The notes: generated by a model not told the origin, from the sequence alone. Positions 32,636 through 46,228 are shown, counted from the stretch's first letter. The stretch: DNA of 64,000 nucleotides from Rhytidiadelphus loreus (GCA_947034895.1 OX344765.1:43467001-43531000); one strand, 5' to 3'. Translations and numbers: made by a program.

Positions 32636-32792
32636 TCCACGTCAGTTCTGAAGCCTTGCCACGTAGGCAAAATCTATTTACCATGGGGTAAAGTTTTTTA
32701 CCCCTCCGCGACGCGATGTCAAGTAAACTCGACACTTCGTGACACGCGACACGCGACATCAGACGTCATACACGACGCCTAAACCCAAAAAT

Positions 32793-33420
32793 ATGTCAGA
32801 CAAGACAACCCTGGCCCTTTATGACGAAATGCAGAAGACGTCTGCAGCCCTCACCAACACGAAGATCGTCCGGGTTATGGTGGAAATGTTAGGTAGAATG
32901 GAGGCGTCGTTGAAGGAGTTCCGGTCCATGATAGCGAACCTGGATCCGAACAAACCCCTCGACTTCGGTGGATTTCTGGAAGTCTCAGATGTCATCGCCA
33001 CTCCGTCAACTCAACCCCCCATCTCACCCATCAAACGGCAAGGTCAGTTTGGGTCGTTGATCAACATCGTCACCGGAGTACAGAACCCGCCACTTCAGGA
33101 TCCGGGTATGCTGGTCCAAAGTAGCCTGGACGCCCGGATCGAGCTTCTGCAGAATCCAGCGCGTACACATCCGGAGCAGTTTGAAGACATTGAACCCCCT
33201 CCGCCCGCACCAATGCCTACACCGGATCCAGTTCCCATTGAGATCTCGGAGGAGGTAGAGGTAGAGGAAGATCCGTAGTCTTTAGAGAAAGCGGACCGAA
33301 TTTTGGTCCACACGGACGAGACGGACTTTGACAGTCCCCCTGTCCGGAAGACGTCCATCATCACCCGGGCATCACTCCGGACACCCCAAGGCAAGACCAA
33401 CACTCGAGGACAACTAGGTG
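32793..33420 (+). pseudogene. gag-like ORF, second stretch, with one TAG
   Basis: Starts MSDKTTLALYDEMQKTSAAL and runs through a helical part (KIVRVMVEMLGRMEASLKEF) and a Pro-rich acidic part (PPPPAPMPTPDP) to a TAG at 33276. The same frame stays coding-like beyond it (VHTDETDFDSPPVRKTSIIT, GKTNTRGQLG) to about 33420. Codon style (CCGGAN-rich) is like that of the broken ORF at 9240-10440. It may be the other half of the same gene type, separated by the 22-kb cluster, or an independent ORF. No zinc knuckle, protease or polymerase follows. Function unknown. Confidence 0.45.
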
Positions 33421-33499
33421 TGAGCGCTTTTTTACCCACCATTGGTAAAATTGCGAGTACAACCAGGCTCTTAGTTTCTATGGTTAATTTCGACTTTGG

Positions 33500-35640
33500 G
33501 TGACTAGCGGTAATCCATTGTGCCTTCAAAGCAATGGATCTTTTTCCCTAAATTCTACTATTTCCTACTTTGAAATTAACCTTCGAAACCTAGTCAAATT
33601 GAAAGTGTCTAAATTGCTACTAACTTGGAATTCTTGCCTAGGTCTTGGCTACGGCGGTTTTGGACAAAGTGAAAGAAAGTCTAAATTTAGCTATCCCAAG
33701 TTAAAGTACATGCTATGCCATTTCTAAAAACATAAAATTCATCGAAATCCAACCTTCCTAGCCAAAGTTATGAGCGGATGAAGTTTTGTCCTAAAAGGAC
33801 CCTGAAAACTTCATCCAGTGTTTTAAAATACTTCCCTAATTCAATTAATTCTGAAATTTGACCTACTGTCTTAAGTTACTATTTAATATTTATGATTTTA
33901 ATTTTAAGTCATTTGGATGATTTATACTCTGTGTCACCCAAATTCTTACCTATTTTTCATCCATTCATAATTTCTTCAATTTTGATCCAAATTAGTCGTA
34001 TGATACCTTCCTAGAAAGATATGGACCTAGGCTTTAAGATACTACTCTAAAAATTTGGAATTGAAATAGTCTAGTCTGACTGACTTGATCCTCTAATTCG
34101 GTTCCTATGTCTAAATACTACTTTTGAAAGTTAAAAAGGAAATTCAAGAACTCAAATTCATACCTCAGGTTGAAACTCGGCGAGTAGGTGGTCCATCACT
34201 CCTACAAATTCTCCGTCATTCGCCATATTTTGAAATAGTTAAGTATTTTTGCCTACGGCTTAAAAAAGTTTGAAAATACAATACTAATGTCCCTAAGTCT
34301 TCTCCATCTTTCTCTTCTACTTCCTTTCTTTCCCTTCTACACAATTCAAATTCAATTATTTTTTATTTATTCCATTAGTTGACTTGACTTTGAAATAGTA
34401 ATTAAATTCAAATTCCAAGAAAATAATTGACCTTTGAACTCCTAATCCTATCTTGGTCAATTATTATTCTATCCAAATTCTAATGGTTTCTATTGAACTC
34501 CTAAGATTTCCACCTAATCTCTTGACAAATCTCAATTCCCCTTCAAAGCCCTACTTGTTCATTTGCAACTTATGTTTGGAAGGTGAGATTTCTACTTCAC
34601 TTGTTCTATTTCTTGCTAGATTGTTTTGGGGGAGATGGCAAAGTCAGAGCTTCACAGTCTTTTGGTAAATCACAAAATTTCTAACAAATTCACTACCCAC
34701 GAAGTCAAAGCTTCGCCGTCTTTCACAAACTTTCAAAAAACTCTAGAAAATCCACAAGGGCCAAAGTCAAAGCTTCGCCGTAGTTCACAAAATCCACAAA
34801 AACTAACAAAAATTTACTCTAAGAAAAGTCAAAGCTTCGCCGTCCCGAATGGGACAAGGAAATTTGGAAACAACAAAAATAACCTTGTTAGTACAAGAGA
34901 AATCACTAGAACATGTGTTAGTGCAATATAAGCCAACAAAACACCAATTTAGCACATGTGTTAGTATAAAACAACTTCAAAAGACACTAGAGGGCTCCCC
35001 AAGCGGCATTGTCAGTCTTTGGAGGAGCAAGATCTCTAGGATTAGTACAAGTTAGTACAAAAAGACCTCCAAAAACTTTAACAATTCAAGAATCCTTCAA
35101 AAAATAACCAAATACAAGAGAAATTTAACCAAAAGATACAAATAAACAAGAGCTTGGCTTGAAGGGGACCCAAAGTCCTTCAAGAAGCTTCAAAAACAAC
35201 AACAATGGAGCTAAAAATGCTCCAAAACCACAAGAGTTTGGCAACGTGACCGAAAATTGGTCAAAATCCAAATTAATGGACCCAAACGAGAATGGGGCGG
35301 CTTCAAATGAGCCTAAGGGTTGGTTTGAGAGGAGAATGGGTGCCCTTATATACTATTTCAAGGTGGCTCACCCCCTCTCAATTCCTAAGCCATAATCTTA
35401 TCAACTAAGATTTTCATCCTAATCTCCAATTTTTGACTTTCTACGCTGGTCCAAAACTCTAACTTTTGCAAAAATTCTCCAAATCACAAATGGATTGCGC
35501 CAATGGCTTCAGAAGGCCATTTTTAGTTTCATAGAACCCCAACCCCTTAATCCTACCTCAAAAACCTAAGGAATTCTAGCGTACAACTTGTACAAAAGAT
35601 GGGGTAAAAACACAACTTTTGGAGTTCATTTCTTTTGTGA
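33500..35640. other. AT-rich, gene-free; 61-bp tandem repeat
   Basis: At about 34640-34850 a unit of about 61 bp, each starting AAAGTCAAAGCTTCGCCGTC (first copy AAAGTCAGAGCTTCACAGTC), is present four times with degenerate tails. The rest holds short open frames without recognisable domains. Confidence 0.55.
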
Positions 35641-35647
35641 AAAGTAA

Positions 35648-36349
35648 CTAGCCTAGGCTTCTAAGTAGGTATAAGGGAGTAAGAAAAGACCCTAAGTTGA
35701 CTTCATTCCGATGTCGCATGCTCCCAATACGCCGGTCAACTCCGCATTTAATCTTTAATTTCGCCGATTTGGGGAGGATCTTCTTAATTTTGATACTTCC
35801 AACTATCAAAATGTCTTGAGACTTGTTAGAGCGCATTATTAACATAAAAGAAGCTATGCTAATTTTTAGTGAGATTTTACCGCACTCTGGGTAATTTCCA
35901 TGAATTTCCCGTTGTAAAAACTGGCGGTTGACTATCCGGAAAAAGATCTTTGGATGATCAGGAAAAACCAAGACTTTTGGAAGAAATTCTCATGGAGTTC
36001 CTCAAAAGATGTGCAAGCTCATATTCTTACTTTGCACATTCGAACAAGGAAAATCAAATCCCGCTATCTCCTTTAAATTCCGGTGAATAGGAAATCTTCC
36101 ACAGAAAGGGGAATCTTGGCGAATCAATTGCGCCGCTGGACTCCTGGCATGATTCCCTCTCCAAATCACCGTACTTATGTCGTAGATGCCCTTCGCCGGT
36201 CCATCTTGAGTTTTCTTCACCTGTAGGCTAACATTTGGGGTTTCTACTATTTCGTCGATGGAATGGGAAAACTGAAACCTCTCTTTGGGAATCATTGCTA
36301 GGATTCTCACATAGTTCCCTTGGACCAATTTAGCAAGTCTATGCCTCAT
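35648..36349 (-). pseudogene. Unknown ORF, one frame of about 234 codons broken by two TGA
   Basis: From ATG 36349 (MRHRLAKLVQGNYVRILAMI) the frame gives DISTVIWRGNHARSPAAQLI and IHRNLKEIAGFDFPC. It passes two TGA codons (around 36000; CGA-to-TGA would explain both) and continues with REIHGNYPECGKISLKI and CGVDRRIGSMRHRNEVNLGS to a stop at 35648. The composition is coding-like. I do not recognise the family; a retroelement or organelle-like origin is possible but unsupported. Confidence 0.35.
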
Positions 36350-37849
36350 GCATAGCAGGTTTAGGCAATTTCGGCAGTTTCTACATTTTAGGTTTAATAT
36401 TTACAATTTCTGGGTTTCTACCCTATTTACATGCGGGATTAGGTCGTTATTTGTAGGAAATACTAGAATTATGACCAAATGCTATATTGGCATGTGACAT
36501 ACCTATTTTGGTTCTACACTCTTAGGTTTTTTTGTATATAAAAGTACACTCAAAACAATGAAATTCCAAAAAAAACAAAGCATGAGTCCCGGGTGATGAA
36601 ATCTGGACTCACACTAGGGTTTGATAGTAGTTCCAAGAAACCGCGTAAGGGAAAGTAGGTAGTTAGACTGGTAGTTTTCCAGTTATCTTTTTGTTAGACT
36701 AGGAGTTCCGGGTCTTCGTATAGAACCCGAATTCCGGATTTTCAGGATTGAGTTTCAATTAAACTTATCCGCCCGGATTTTTAGGGCAGTTTAGGATTGG
36801 ACGAAGCGGTACTTTCCGCGGGTTTTCCAACATGTTGTTTTTCTGTTAAAAAGAAGGGACCGCTTGTAGTCCCTCATTCCTTTTCTTGCTATTTCTTATT
36901 TTGAGCAGTAAATATATGTTTGCATTTTATTGTCTTTTTACTCATTGCCTTAGTTTTCTTGTGGGTCCTTGCTTTCCTTTTCCTTGGGAGTTTTAAGGTT
37001 GCTTGGGCGCATACTTGACGGTTTTGGCTAAAGGGTAGAGAGGTGGTAAAGAGGAGTCCGGATTCAAGGTTTCCTGGGTCTGTGAATTGTGTGTTTGTCT
37101 AGGGAAGGGATTTAGCATTGTGAAGGAAGTTGTGCGGAGTCCGGCGTTGGTGGTGTGGGTGCGAGTCCGAAAGGCCAAGGAGGGTTCCGTGTGGAGATAA
37201 GCGACCGTCTGTGGAAAAACCCCACTCACCCGGAAAGCTCCGCCAGTTTATAAACACAAGTTGGAGTTCTGGTATCGGACCCCGTCTCAGTTTCCGGGTA
37301 AGTTTTGTATCTGTCATTGTAGCAAGGGGGGGTCGGGTTGTATTCTGAGTGACCTGCTTCTGGAGAAATCCAAAGGGGTCAGCCAGAGGGTTAACCAGTC
37401 CGTACCTTGGTTGTGACGGAAAGGACTTTGGATCCGTGTCATTAGGAAGTTAGAGTTAAAGTAAGATACAAGGAGTGGTGTTGTCCCTACCCCTCTTAAA
37501 AAGTAAAAAAGGACCCTCTGAAGGTAAAACAGAGGTATCAAAAACCGTGTGTTTGGAGTTACGGATCTGGTGACGGAAACGATCCGGATCCGGTAGAGAG
37601 TCCGGGAAGTTATAGAATCCGGGTGGGGAGTGAGATTTGAAGTTATTCACATAGAACCGGATTAGAAGGAGTTTAAAACACCCTCTGGGGTTCCCTGGTA
37701 CGATATTCCGTGTCATCTTACCACATTGTTGTGGTTAAGAGCGCTTACTACCGTACTGCGCGTACGACATATGCCCAGTTGAAATTCCTTCTATCTCAAA
37801 AACCCTCCACCTCAATGTGTTGCAGCAAACCTTAACCACAGTAGTCCTA
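36350..37849. other. Unassigned DNA with CCGG-rich, gag-like base use
   Basis: From about 36570 the DNA is rich in CCGGAT/TCCGG strings like those in the gag-like ORFs. It may be retroelement non-coding sequence. A TATATAAAAG box is at about 36534. No long frame survives and no LTR pair was found. Confidence 0.3.
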
Positions 37850-37852
37850 AAT

Positions 37853-40800
37853 CACTATAAGAAAACTGTGTTTTTTTGGATGTCGGACCCAAAACATAGC
37901 ATGTCTTTGGCTAGACATACTATATCTACATGAACATTGAGATGTTTACTAGACAGATGCAATGAAAGAGTACGTTTATGTGGATGTTGTAGAAAATAGA
38001 GGAAAATTATGGTCATAGCATGTAGGTGCTAGCAAAAACAACTATGTCGTTAAAGACATGACTGCAGACATAATGATGTTTCAAAGATTGTCTGAGGAAA
38101 CAATCATTGCCACGTCAGCATCCCTAGTTCATTTTAACCGTGGGTAAATTAGTAGAAATTACTGTAGTCTAGAAGAAAATAATTGCCCAAGGTGAAAAAA
38201 AAAGATGATGGGCAAGTAGTTTGGGAAAAAAAGCTAATGTGGCATGTGACGTGGTATATGACATGAAAATTCAATGATGTGGACATGAAAAATGCTGACG
38301 TGGCATCTAACGTGGAAATTCAGTAACATGGACATGAAAAATGCTGACGTGGCATCTGACGTAACATTGTCTAAGAAGATTAATGTTGTTTTGAGTAACA
38401 TCAACTTAGACGTCAACATAAAATTTGATACTGTTTTTGGCAACATCTATTCAAATGTCTTTTGACACATTTTCTGAGATGTCAGCTTTGACATCGAAAC
38501 ATTTTGCAACATCAACTTTGACATACACCATAAAAAATAGCCCATACAAAATACATAGTACATTGTACAAAATACACAATACATTATACACAATACGCCA
38601 TATACAGTATTTGGTATTTATGTTCTTATGACTTAAAAGCCAATTATTGTGAGTAAATAGACATGAAAAGACATACTATTTATACAAGTAGGGCTGTAGG
38701 AGGCATGACAAACTATATGGGATATGTAATTTTTCAAAATTATACAAAGCTGTCAAACTTGACATCTTAGTTGATATTGCAAAAAACATCTAGAGTCTAG
38801 ACATCTCAATTGATGTCTCAGTTGATGTCGAAAAAAACACTGTTAAACTTTTTGAATGGTGTCTAGGTGTGTTGATGTGGCATGCCACCTCATCCTTGCT
38901 AGATGCCATATTTTTTTATATTTTTCGAATTTGAGTCCATTTAAGTGAAGTGAAGTTTGCCAAGTTTAGTTTATACTATGATTTATTTTTTATTATCATG
39001 GAGTTGGAATGCACCCAAGCCAAATGAAAATAAAAAATAAAAAATAAACCAAATGCCACATCACTTGGCACTTTTTTAATTTTTTTAATTTTTTTTAATT
39101 TAAAAAAAACACTTGTCTAATGACTGACCTTCCCTTGCATTTTATATTTGGTCAGGGTTTTATTTCAATCCATAGTAACTTTCTCTAATTTAACCGAAGT
39201 TAAACCAAAAGCTCTTGCCAACGTGGCATTTCTGTGTTTTCTTGGACGTTGTACAAAACACAACTATGTTTTTCTTGATGTCTTTTAGAACATTACCGTT
39301 GCACAAGACATCAATTTGTTCCACCTGTGACATGCAAACGTTTTTTGAAACATCAAACTCAATTCTACCTCCTATGGCTGCAACTCCAACTTTGTGCTCT
39401 TGTTTTGAAAAACATCCTTATTTGCTGCTAACGTTCAAAAAAATGAGGATTTCTTATAGTGAACCTTCCCTGTTCAGATGATGTCACATACACATTACAC
39501 CCAACATCCACAATCATTACTTTTGTCACCTGATGAATGTTTTCAAGACAACAGTTCCTTGTAGGAGACATAGAAGTAGACAAGTTGCCCTATCCTTCTG
39601 ATGTTCTACATGACATTTGCAAGCTATCACACATGTATACAAAGAACATGAACATATTAACCCCTAAAGGACCATTGTCCCCTCGGGGGACAAATGTGTT
39701 TTGGGGTAAGTACCTACGAGCTGAAATTTTGTTGTGATTTTTTGAAACTTCTTTTGGAGATGGAAAAATTGATAAGCTTTGTGGGAATATAATTTTTTTC
39801 ACAATTGGTGCCCGGGAACAAAAGTTATGACCAAATAAGCTTAAACGAGGGGATGGGCAGTCTGGGCAGCCAAAAAAAATAGACAAAAATTTTAATTTTT
39901 TTTTTAAATATTTTTTTCTCATAGATTATATTTTTTTCTATCTAGAAAGATTTGATTCATTTCATTTGGATTTGTTATGAGCAAGTTATAGACATTCTTG
40001 TTTTTTAGGCAGTTAGAGCATCTTCTTGAAAAAAATAACTTGTAGGATTCATTTTTTAATGCAATTTTTTTTTTTTCAATTTTTTCTTACATGGTCTGAT
40101 TTACTTTCTAGAATAATCCCACCATTGAGATTAGTGAATTTTTATTCCATCTAAAATATATTAATATTTTAGATTTTCCTTCTATCTTGTACCTATTTCT
40201 ATTTAACAATTTTTTTAAGAATGATACTTAAGTTTTTTTGAATTCTTTTCCCCTAGACTCTCAACTCAATTCTCCACCATAAAGATTTAAAGCTCAAAAC
40301 TCTGTAGTGCAAAAGTTTTAAGTTAAAAATGTTCAAAGTAAGAAAATCTAGTCCTACAAGGTGCTGAAAACTTATTTTTTTCACTTTAAACTCAGATATC
40401 TTGCAATCTATGTGGTCAAAAATTCTAAATTTTTATCCACACACTCTCATACTAGTTAGATGTAAGATCCTACGGTTAGATATGAAAAAAAAACAATTTT
40501 CATTTTTTTTCACTCTTTGCTATAGATATGGCAGTTTTGATTGTTTTTTTGCAGGAAAAAGACCTTGGTTCTTTAGGGGTTAAGCTTCAACCTCAGGAAT
40601 TGCGTTGTCACCTACAATGACAAAGTAGGCTCTTTTTTCATCTATGGGATGCTACATTGAGTCAACTTCTTGCATTGGTTGTAGTCCATCAAAGTTCCTA
40701 TCATTTTGCAATTGAACCATATTCAGGATGGATTGGGTAGAGTATAGTGCCTTCTATTACTCCAAACCTCTGTTCGGCACACAACTTTCCAAAATGTTCA

Positions 40801-42314
40801 ATTTTCTTTCTCACAAATTTCAACCACTCCACAAAAGGTAAGAATTTTATTTAGGGTGGATAACAAACAACTCTTTGTGGTTGCAAGAGCCTTGACTACA
40901 GACAAAAAACTCCACATCCCTTCCATCTCTAGGCCTTTGTCAAGATGTATTCCTCACATGATACATTGTTTGGTATTATATAGAGCACTGGTCTAAACAG
41001 TTGTATGCAATGCCTTAATACCATATATGAGAACTACAAATGTCTACACTGATGTTTTTTGATCGGTGTCTAAATTTGTAAAGACAACTACCTACAACAT
41101 CTACTTATATATTAGTGTTGATACCAACATCATAAGAGACATCAACATGTACTTTTGATATTTTCCATGACGTCTCAAAAAATGTCTAGACATTTAAATG
41201 CAATCTGCATTTCTACTTGTAACAATTCTTGTGTTTTCCATATCCCATATTGTTTGTCTAACTTTCCACCATCCCTCTTGTATAAAGAGATTGTCTTCTC
41301 CTCTCTATATAATCACATCAAGTGGCTTTTAAGTCATATACTATAATATCCAAATATGGTGTATTTTGTTTGGCATATTTTGTATGGTGTATTTTGTATT
41401 GTATATGGTGTACTATGTATGACATGTTGTATTGGACATTTTAAAAATACATTTGGAGTCATATGACATTATTCTTAATACAGTGTATTTTGTATGACAT
41501 ATTATGTATGGTATATGGTATATTATGTATGGTATATTATATATGGTGTATTATATATGAAATGTTGTATTGTATATTATGAAATTTGGATGTGCATTAT
41601 GTAGGACTTGTGTAATTGTCCATATTGACATTATGCCAAATAGCACATTTGACCACATAAATGTCAAAAGTGACATCATTTTGTTCTTCTTAATCATATT
41701 GGACGTTGCAAGAAATATTTATGGTGAAATTAGGACATCTACAATGACATCCCACAACATCTAGATGTTTAAGTTGAAGTCTTAATAAATGTCTAGACAT
41801 CTATAATGACATCTTAGAAAACGTCTAGATGTCTAAGTTGATGTCTTAGAAAACGTCTAGATGTCTAAGTTGATGTCTTTCAAAACATCTAGACGTCTAA
41901 GTTGATGTCTTCAAAAACAATATTAAATTTCTTAAACAACAGGAAAATGCGTTGACGTGGCAAAGAAATGTGCTGACGTGGCATGCCACATCATCTTTAC
42001 TAAATGCAATGTTAGATGCCACCTCATATGCCACGTCATGGATGGAAATGGATGAAAAAAAATCCTACATGGCTTCCCGTGCATGCGTGGCACTTAGGTG
42101 GCAGCCACATGGCGACCTTTCAGGACCCCGTTGACCTATGTTTTTTGTGATGTCTAGTGGAAATTTTGTGATGTCCGGCCAGATTTTCAATGTTTTTGGC
42201 ATGTCTACGCGGGACGCGATTTTTTAGACGTCCTTGCAGACGTAGAAAAACGTTAGCAGAGACGTGTGGATGTCTAAATCTCCAAATCTCCAAAAACACA
42301 GTTTTCTTATAGTG
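37853..42314. mobile_element. CACTA (En/Spm-type) DNA transposon, copy 2, with 3-bp TSD
   Basis: The termini are CACTATAAGAAAACTGTG plus a T-run and its inverse. They are flanked by AAT at 37850-37852 and AAT at 42315-42317, the 3-bp duplication typical of CACTA. Subterminal GACATCT/AGATGTC and GACGTGGCAT motifs abound on both sides (for example 41750-41910). The 3' 270 bases are homologous to those of copy 1. Around 39490-39640 the minus strand retains a scrambled piece of the TNP2 DUF4218 segment. An extra internal right-end sequence (TTTCTTATAGTG at 39450-39461) points to a nested or duplicated terminus. No transposase frame is intact. Confidence 0.85.
39661..40579. mobile_element. TTAA-flanked non-autonomous element, copy 2
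   Basis: The ends are CCCCTAAAGGACCATTG and, inverted, CCCCTAAAGAACCAAGG. The target duplication is TTAA on both sides (39657-39660, 40580-40583). Length 919 bp, no ORF. It is inserted in CACTA copy 2 at a site different from that of the insertion in copy 1, so the two events are independent. Confidence 0.85.
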
Positions 42315-42317
42315 AAT

Positions 42318-43020
42318 TCTCACAGTGTGTTGTACAAAACTTGATGAGAAGGGAAAAGCACTACAATTTAGCGCAAGAAGAACCGGCTAACCCTGAACAC
42401 AAAGTTGACACAACTCGGTGAGAAGGAAAAAGCGCGGAACATGGTCTGAATGCAGCTGATGGCGACACCCTAAACTGCAAGCATGATTCTGCGAGGAGAG
42501 AAATGGCTACACATTGGATCGGGTTTTTGAATTTCCAGGATGTGTTCATCAAGGCGCCAATCACGTATTCATCCAAAACGTCACAGTAATCATCCAATTA
42601 AGCACTATTTAGCACATAAAGCAAGTGTGACACCCACATTTTTGTCCTTTTTGAATACATATACATTTCTATATATGGATGTAATTCATCTTTAAGAATT
42701 TATATACAATATTGAATACATTAGTGTAATTTTTTTTAAAGTATCCAAGAATCAATTAAAATTATTCACAATCAAAGTTCAAAAAAAGGAACTGTGACAC
42801 CTTTTGTGGCTCCTATTACCTCATGTACACCCTGAGTAGGTTTTTTCATCTTAGTGTGATGTGGACTTTTTGCATTGGGATGTTTGTTAGCATTGGTCAC
42901 ATGAATGGGTCTTGACACATCAAGGTCACACTCGGATACAAATGGCCAAAAAAAATTGTAATTAAAATTTTATTTTTTTAAATATTTGATTTACCCTACT
43001 TGCATCTATAACACCATCCA
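42318..43020. other. Spacer with one short minus-strand frame
   Basis: An open frame at 42361-42597 (minus, 78 codons; MDDYCDVLDEYVIGALMNTS) has modest coding character but no recognisable family. The remainder is AT-rich. Confidence 0.3.
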
Positions 43021-43021
43021 T

Positions 43022-44390
43022 GCACTATCCTCCTATATTAACTTCTCCAACAAATATTTGAACTGCCACTTCTTGCCAAATTTGCCCTCTGCATTTTTGC
43101 TTAATTGAACCTTCATTAGGATTACTCCATTCTTGTGAATGCTTAAATCTATTCATGGGATGTGCATTATGTACATTATGCCTTCTAAGAGAGTGGTTTG
43201 GAGTGTTGCTTAATGAAATATTCAAAAGAGAGACTAATCCTATCAATTGTATACTTATCAATGGACTTGCTTCAGTTGAGGTGCACTTCAAAAGAATATG
43301 GCCTTGATGAACCTCGAGTAGGCGGAGTACTTAAGATTGACAATTGACAATGAAGCTCATTAGCACTGGATGCGGAGGTTCAATATCCAATTTTCCATAG
43401 ATCCCACCATTGGAGGGTCTTGCTCTACGAGTCTCCTTCAGAAATGGCTCTTTCGTTGTGACCACCTCATCTTCATTCCCTCTTCCTGCATCCTTTTATA
43501 CTTCCTCTCTTATGGTAACTACTTATTGTGCACTCTTTTTTGTATTCAACTCTATAGCTTGGTCAACCTCATTTCCCCCAATTGGCCCACCTCTTCCTAT
43601 ATTTAGCATCTCTGGAATAACTCATTCATAACCATGGTGGTTATTATCCACGTTAGGGAAGGCATTCACGTTCTCGTGCCTTTTTCTCCTTCCACTAACT
43701 CTACAAAACGGTGGATCATCCAAGTCATTTGAATTGGCATTGTTGGGATTAGAGAATGTAGACCCCCGTTCAAACCATCATATTCTTCTATCATAGATTC
43801 TTCTAGCAACATGTTCTCGGCATACCACTTCACTAGATTTGCACTACTTTGATCTTTAAGAGTCTTTACATTGGTGTAAATGTAAATCAACTCCTTTGCA
43901 TGCTTCAACATTAATTTAATGGGGACCTTGTTGTGGACAAATGGATGCATGCTCTAGTTGCATTCACACGATGATGTAGAATAGATTTGTACAAGGATAT
44001 GTTTTGCAATCATTGTAAGAATACGAGCGCTAGCCCCTAGAAGATCCTAGCATTTATGGGGCTCCAAATTCAATGCATACAAAATCAAGAGTTTGTTAAA
44101 TATTCCTTAACAATCTTGAAAGGCAAGGTACTCGGATAATACAAATGCATATGTTTGGTTCCTCACTGCTAGTTTGCACAAGATTCTTAGTACGACAACT
44201 TTTGCCTTAGGATCATCCATTACTATCACTTTGTTAAGTTTAAAAGGGTTCAAAAGAGTATTGGGGCAATTCTCCAAAATTCCATCCCAAGCTCATTTTT
44301 TGAAGTGCCTAGCCAATTTTTATTCAGCTTCATGTACAAAAGTGGGGCACCATTTCCAACCTAGGCACATCAAAGGCTAGCCAAACCAAC
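43022..44390 (-). pseudogene. Decayed hAT transposase, C-terminal part
   Basis: On the minus strand the hATC motif reads TSSCECN-stop-SMHPFVHNKV then ELIYIYTNVKTLKDQ, against SSCERNWSMYSFVHNKV and ETLVYIYAN in the copy at 28.5 kb. The Trp is again replaced by TAG. Upstream (to about 44390) pieces such as LNLEPHK and ARILTMIAKHIL align with its PHQWW...LPKIAKRIL segment. Downstream, a polar tail ends at about 43022. There are multiple stops and shifts. An old relative, not a copy, of the 28.5-kb transposase. Confidence 0.65.
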
Positions 44391-46228
44391 TTTGGTTTAC
44401 AAGGGTGGCAATGCTCTAAGAACGTATTTTGATGAAATAAGAACTGTGTTTGTCCAAGTTTGCAACAATTATTTACAATATCAATAGTTGATTTGTTGAT
44501 TTACCTTCTTTTATTGATTAAAATGGTTTATTTTATTTTATTTGTACTCAACCGAATATAGATAAAGGTAATAGCAATTGGAGTTATGTTTTCTAACAAG
44601 AAGTGAATTTCATATGAATGATTGAAGTGAGGTGTCAAAGAGCCCCAAAGCTTAAATAGACCCTTTTAAGACCATACATTAGATGAAATTTGAAGGGTCA
44701 AGAAGATTGTGAGTTATCATGCAATGGGAACAAATAAACTTAACTATTGTAACAACATTGTAGTAGTCCTATGTAGCCAAGAGGCTACCACGTAATTTCT
44801 CAATTTTTTTTTTAAGTTTATATTTTTTTCAAATTTTTTTCAAATTTCAAGAATTTTGAATTTTGACAACCAGCCATCCCTTCACTGTGGGGAGAACAAC
44901 GAAGGGAACAAGCCTGAAACAGTCTCTTACAAGCCTCAAATCTCATGTAATGAATAAGGTTAAGCCATTATAGTCATGTTTCCCATTTACATTAGTTACA
45001 ATATTTTCATACAACAAGTAGTATTGATTGCAATAAAATAGTCAATTTTTGTGGTAGTTCACCTCAAAAAGATAAAAGTTCATAGTCATTCAAAGCTTCA
45101 ATAGTGGCCCCAATTCATCCCACTATAGCCCAAACCTCAATTATTTTCAATTGTGGCTTCTTTAAGTTGAATACATGACTATCATAGAACCAAGCTACAT
45201 TAGTGAATGGTTAGCAAGCAATCTAAGGTAGAATGACCTAGAATCAATCATTTAAATCAATGCACATAGATAGAGTCAAAATTACAATTAGGGGTTATTA
45301 ATTACTTGTAGACAATAGATAATCATTCATTTTTTGTTCTTAAATATATATTCTGGATAATTTTGGTATTTTCTATGAAATTTCAAAGTCAAGATTAGAA
45401 AACTATTTAAAGTGTCCCTACAAGTGCATGTTTCAACAAAGTGCTTCAAAACAATATTTAGTTCAAATACCTTCTCATTTGTCCAAAGAAATTCTTGAAT
45501 CTGTTGGAAATCTGTTTAAAAATTCTTGCTGTGGGAGAGTCTTGTGGTCAGACAAGCTTAGTAGTGTTCAAGTTGAGTTGAGAGATGCCACCATCTGAGA
45601 TATGCTATCTTGCAATAAGATAGGTCTTCCAATTCCTGTAAGGTAGGTTGCACCAATTGTTCTACAGTACTTTTGCTGGATCCGACTACCTCAATTATCT
45701 ACACTACAAATGGGCCCTCCAGAAGAACAGTTCTTGGAACACCAGATTCCCTTTCAATATGAATTGAGGCAGCATGAAACTGATTCCAATATATCAACTC
45801 GACAAGGCAGCAGCGACCTCCAATAACTAACATAGTTCCATTCTTTAGAAGAAGAATCTACAAATTAAAGTACTATACACGAGAGTCCTCATGGCCTCAT
45901 TGCGGACAAAAGTTCTAACAATAGAGGCCAGGGCCCCCCCTGAAATTCAATGCTCTCCTAGATGGCAATCATACGCACCAGAACCTCACGAGCAACTAGA
46001 TGGTCATGATTTCAGAAAGCGAACTAAAAAATGGTCCACTTTTGGCAGCGTGTCTAAGGTTGTCGGACAATTATTGGCGTGCAGCTGCAATGGTCACTGC
46101 TGCTGGACAAGCAGAACCTAAACTTCACCTTCTAAGTCTCAATCGTATTAGACGCAGTTCCAGACACCATCCCCAATGTACAAATAAAGGAAAAATAAAA
46201 TATAGTAGATTGCTCGCCAATGTGGAAC
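44391..46228. other. AT-rich spacer with a solo TIR fragment; 3' flank of the sulfotransferase
   Basis: At about 44860-44955 the sequence GGGAACAAGCCTGAAACAGT ... CTCATGTAATG matches the outer end of the long-TIR element at 53086-57050, so a fragment of another copy lies here. From about 45850 the DNA becomes less AT-rich and is probably 3' untranslated sequence of the minus-strand sulfotransferase. Confidence 0.45.

Noticed and set aside
10421..32767. A firm call of one 22-kb hAT element with 8-bp TSD CAGACGTC
   Set aside because: The junction sequence is near-palindromic and also shows direct similarity over about 34 bases, and terminal bases do not align as clean TIRs. Kept only as a hypothesis.
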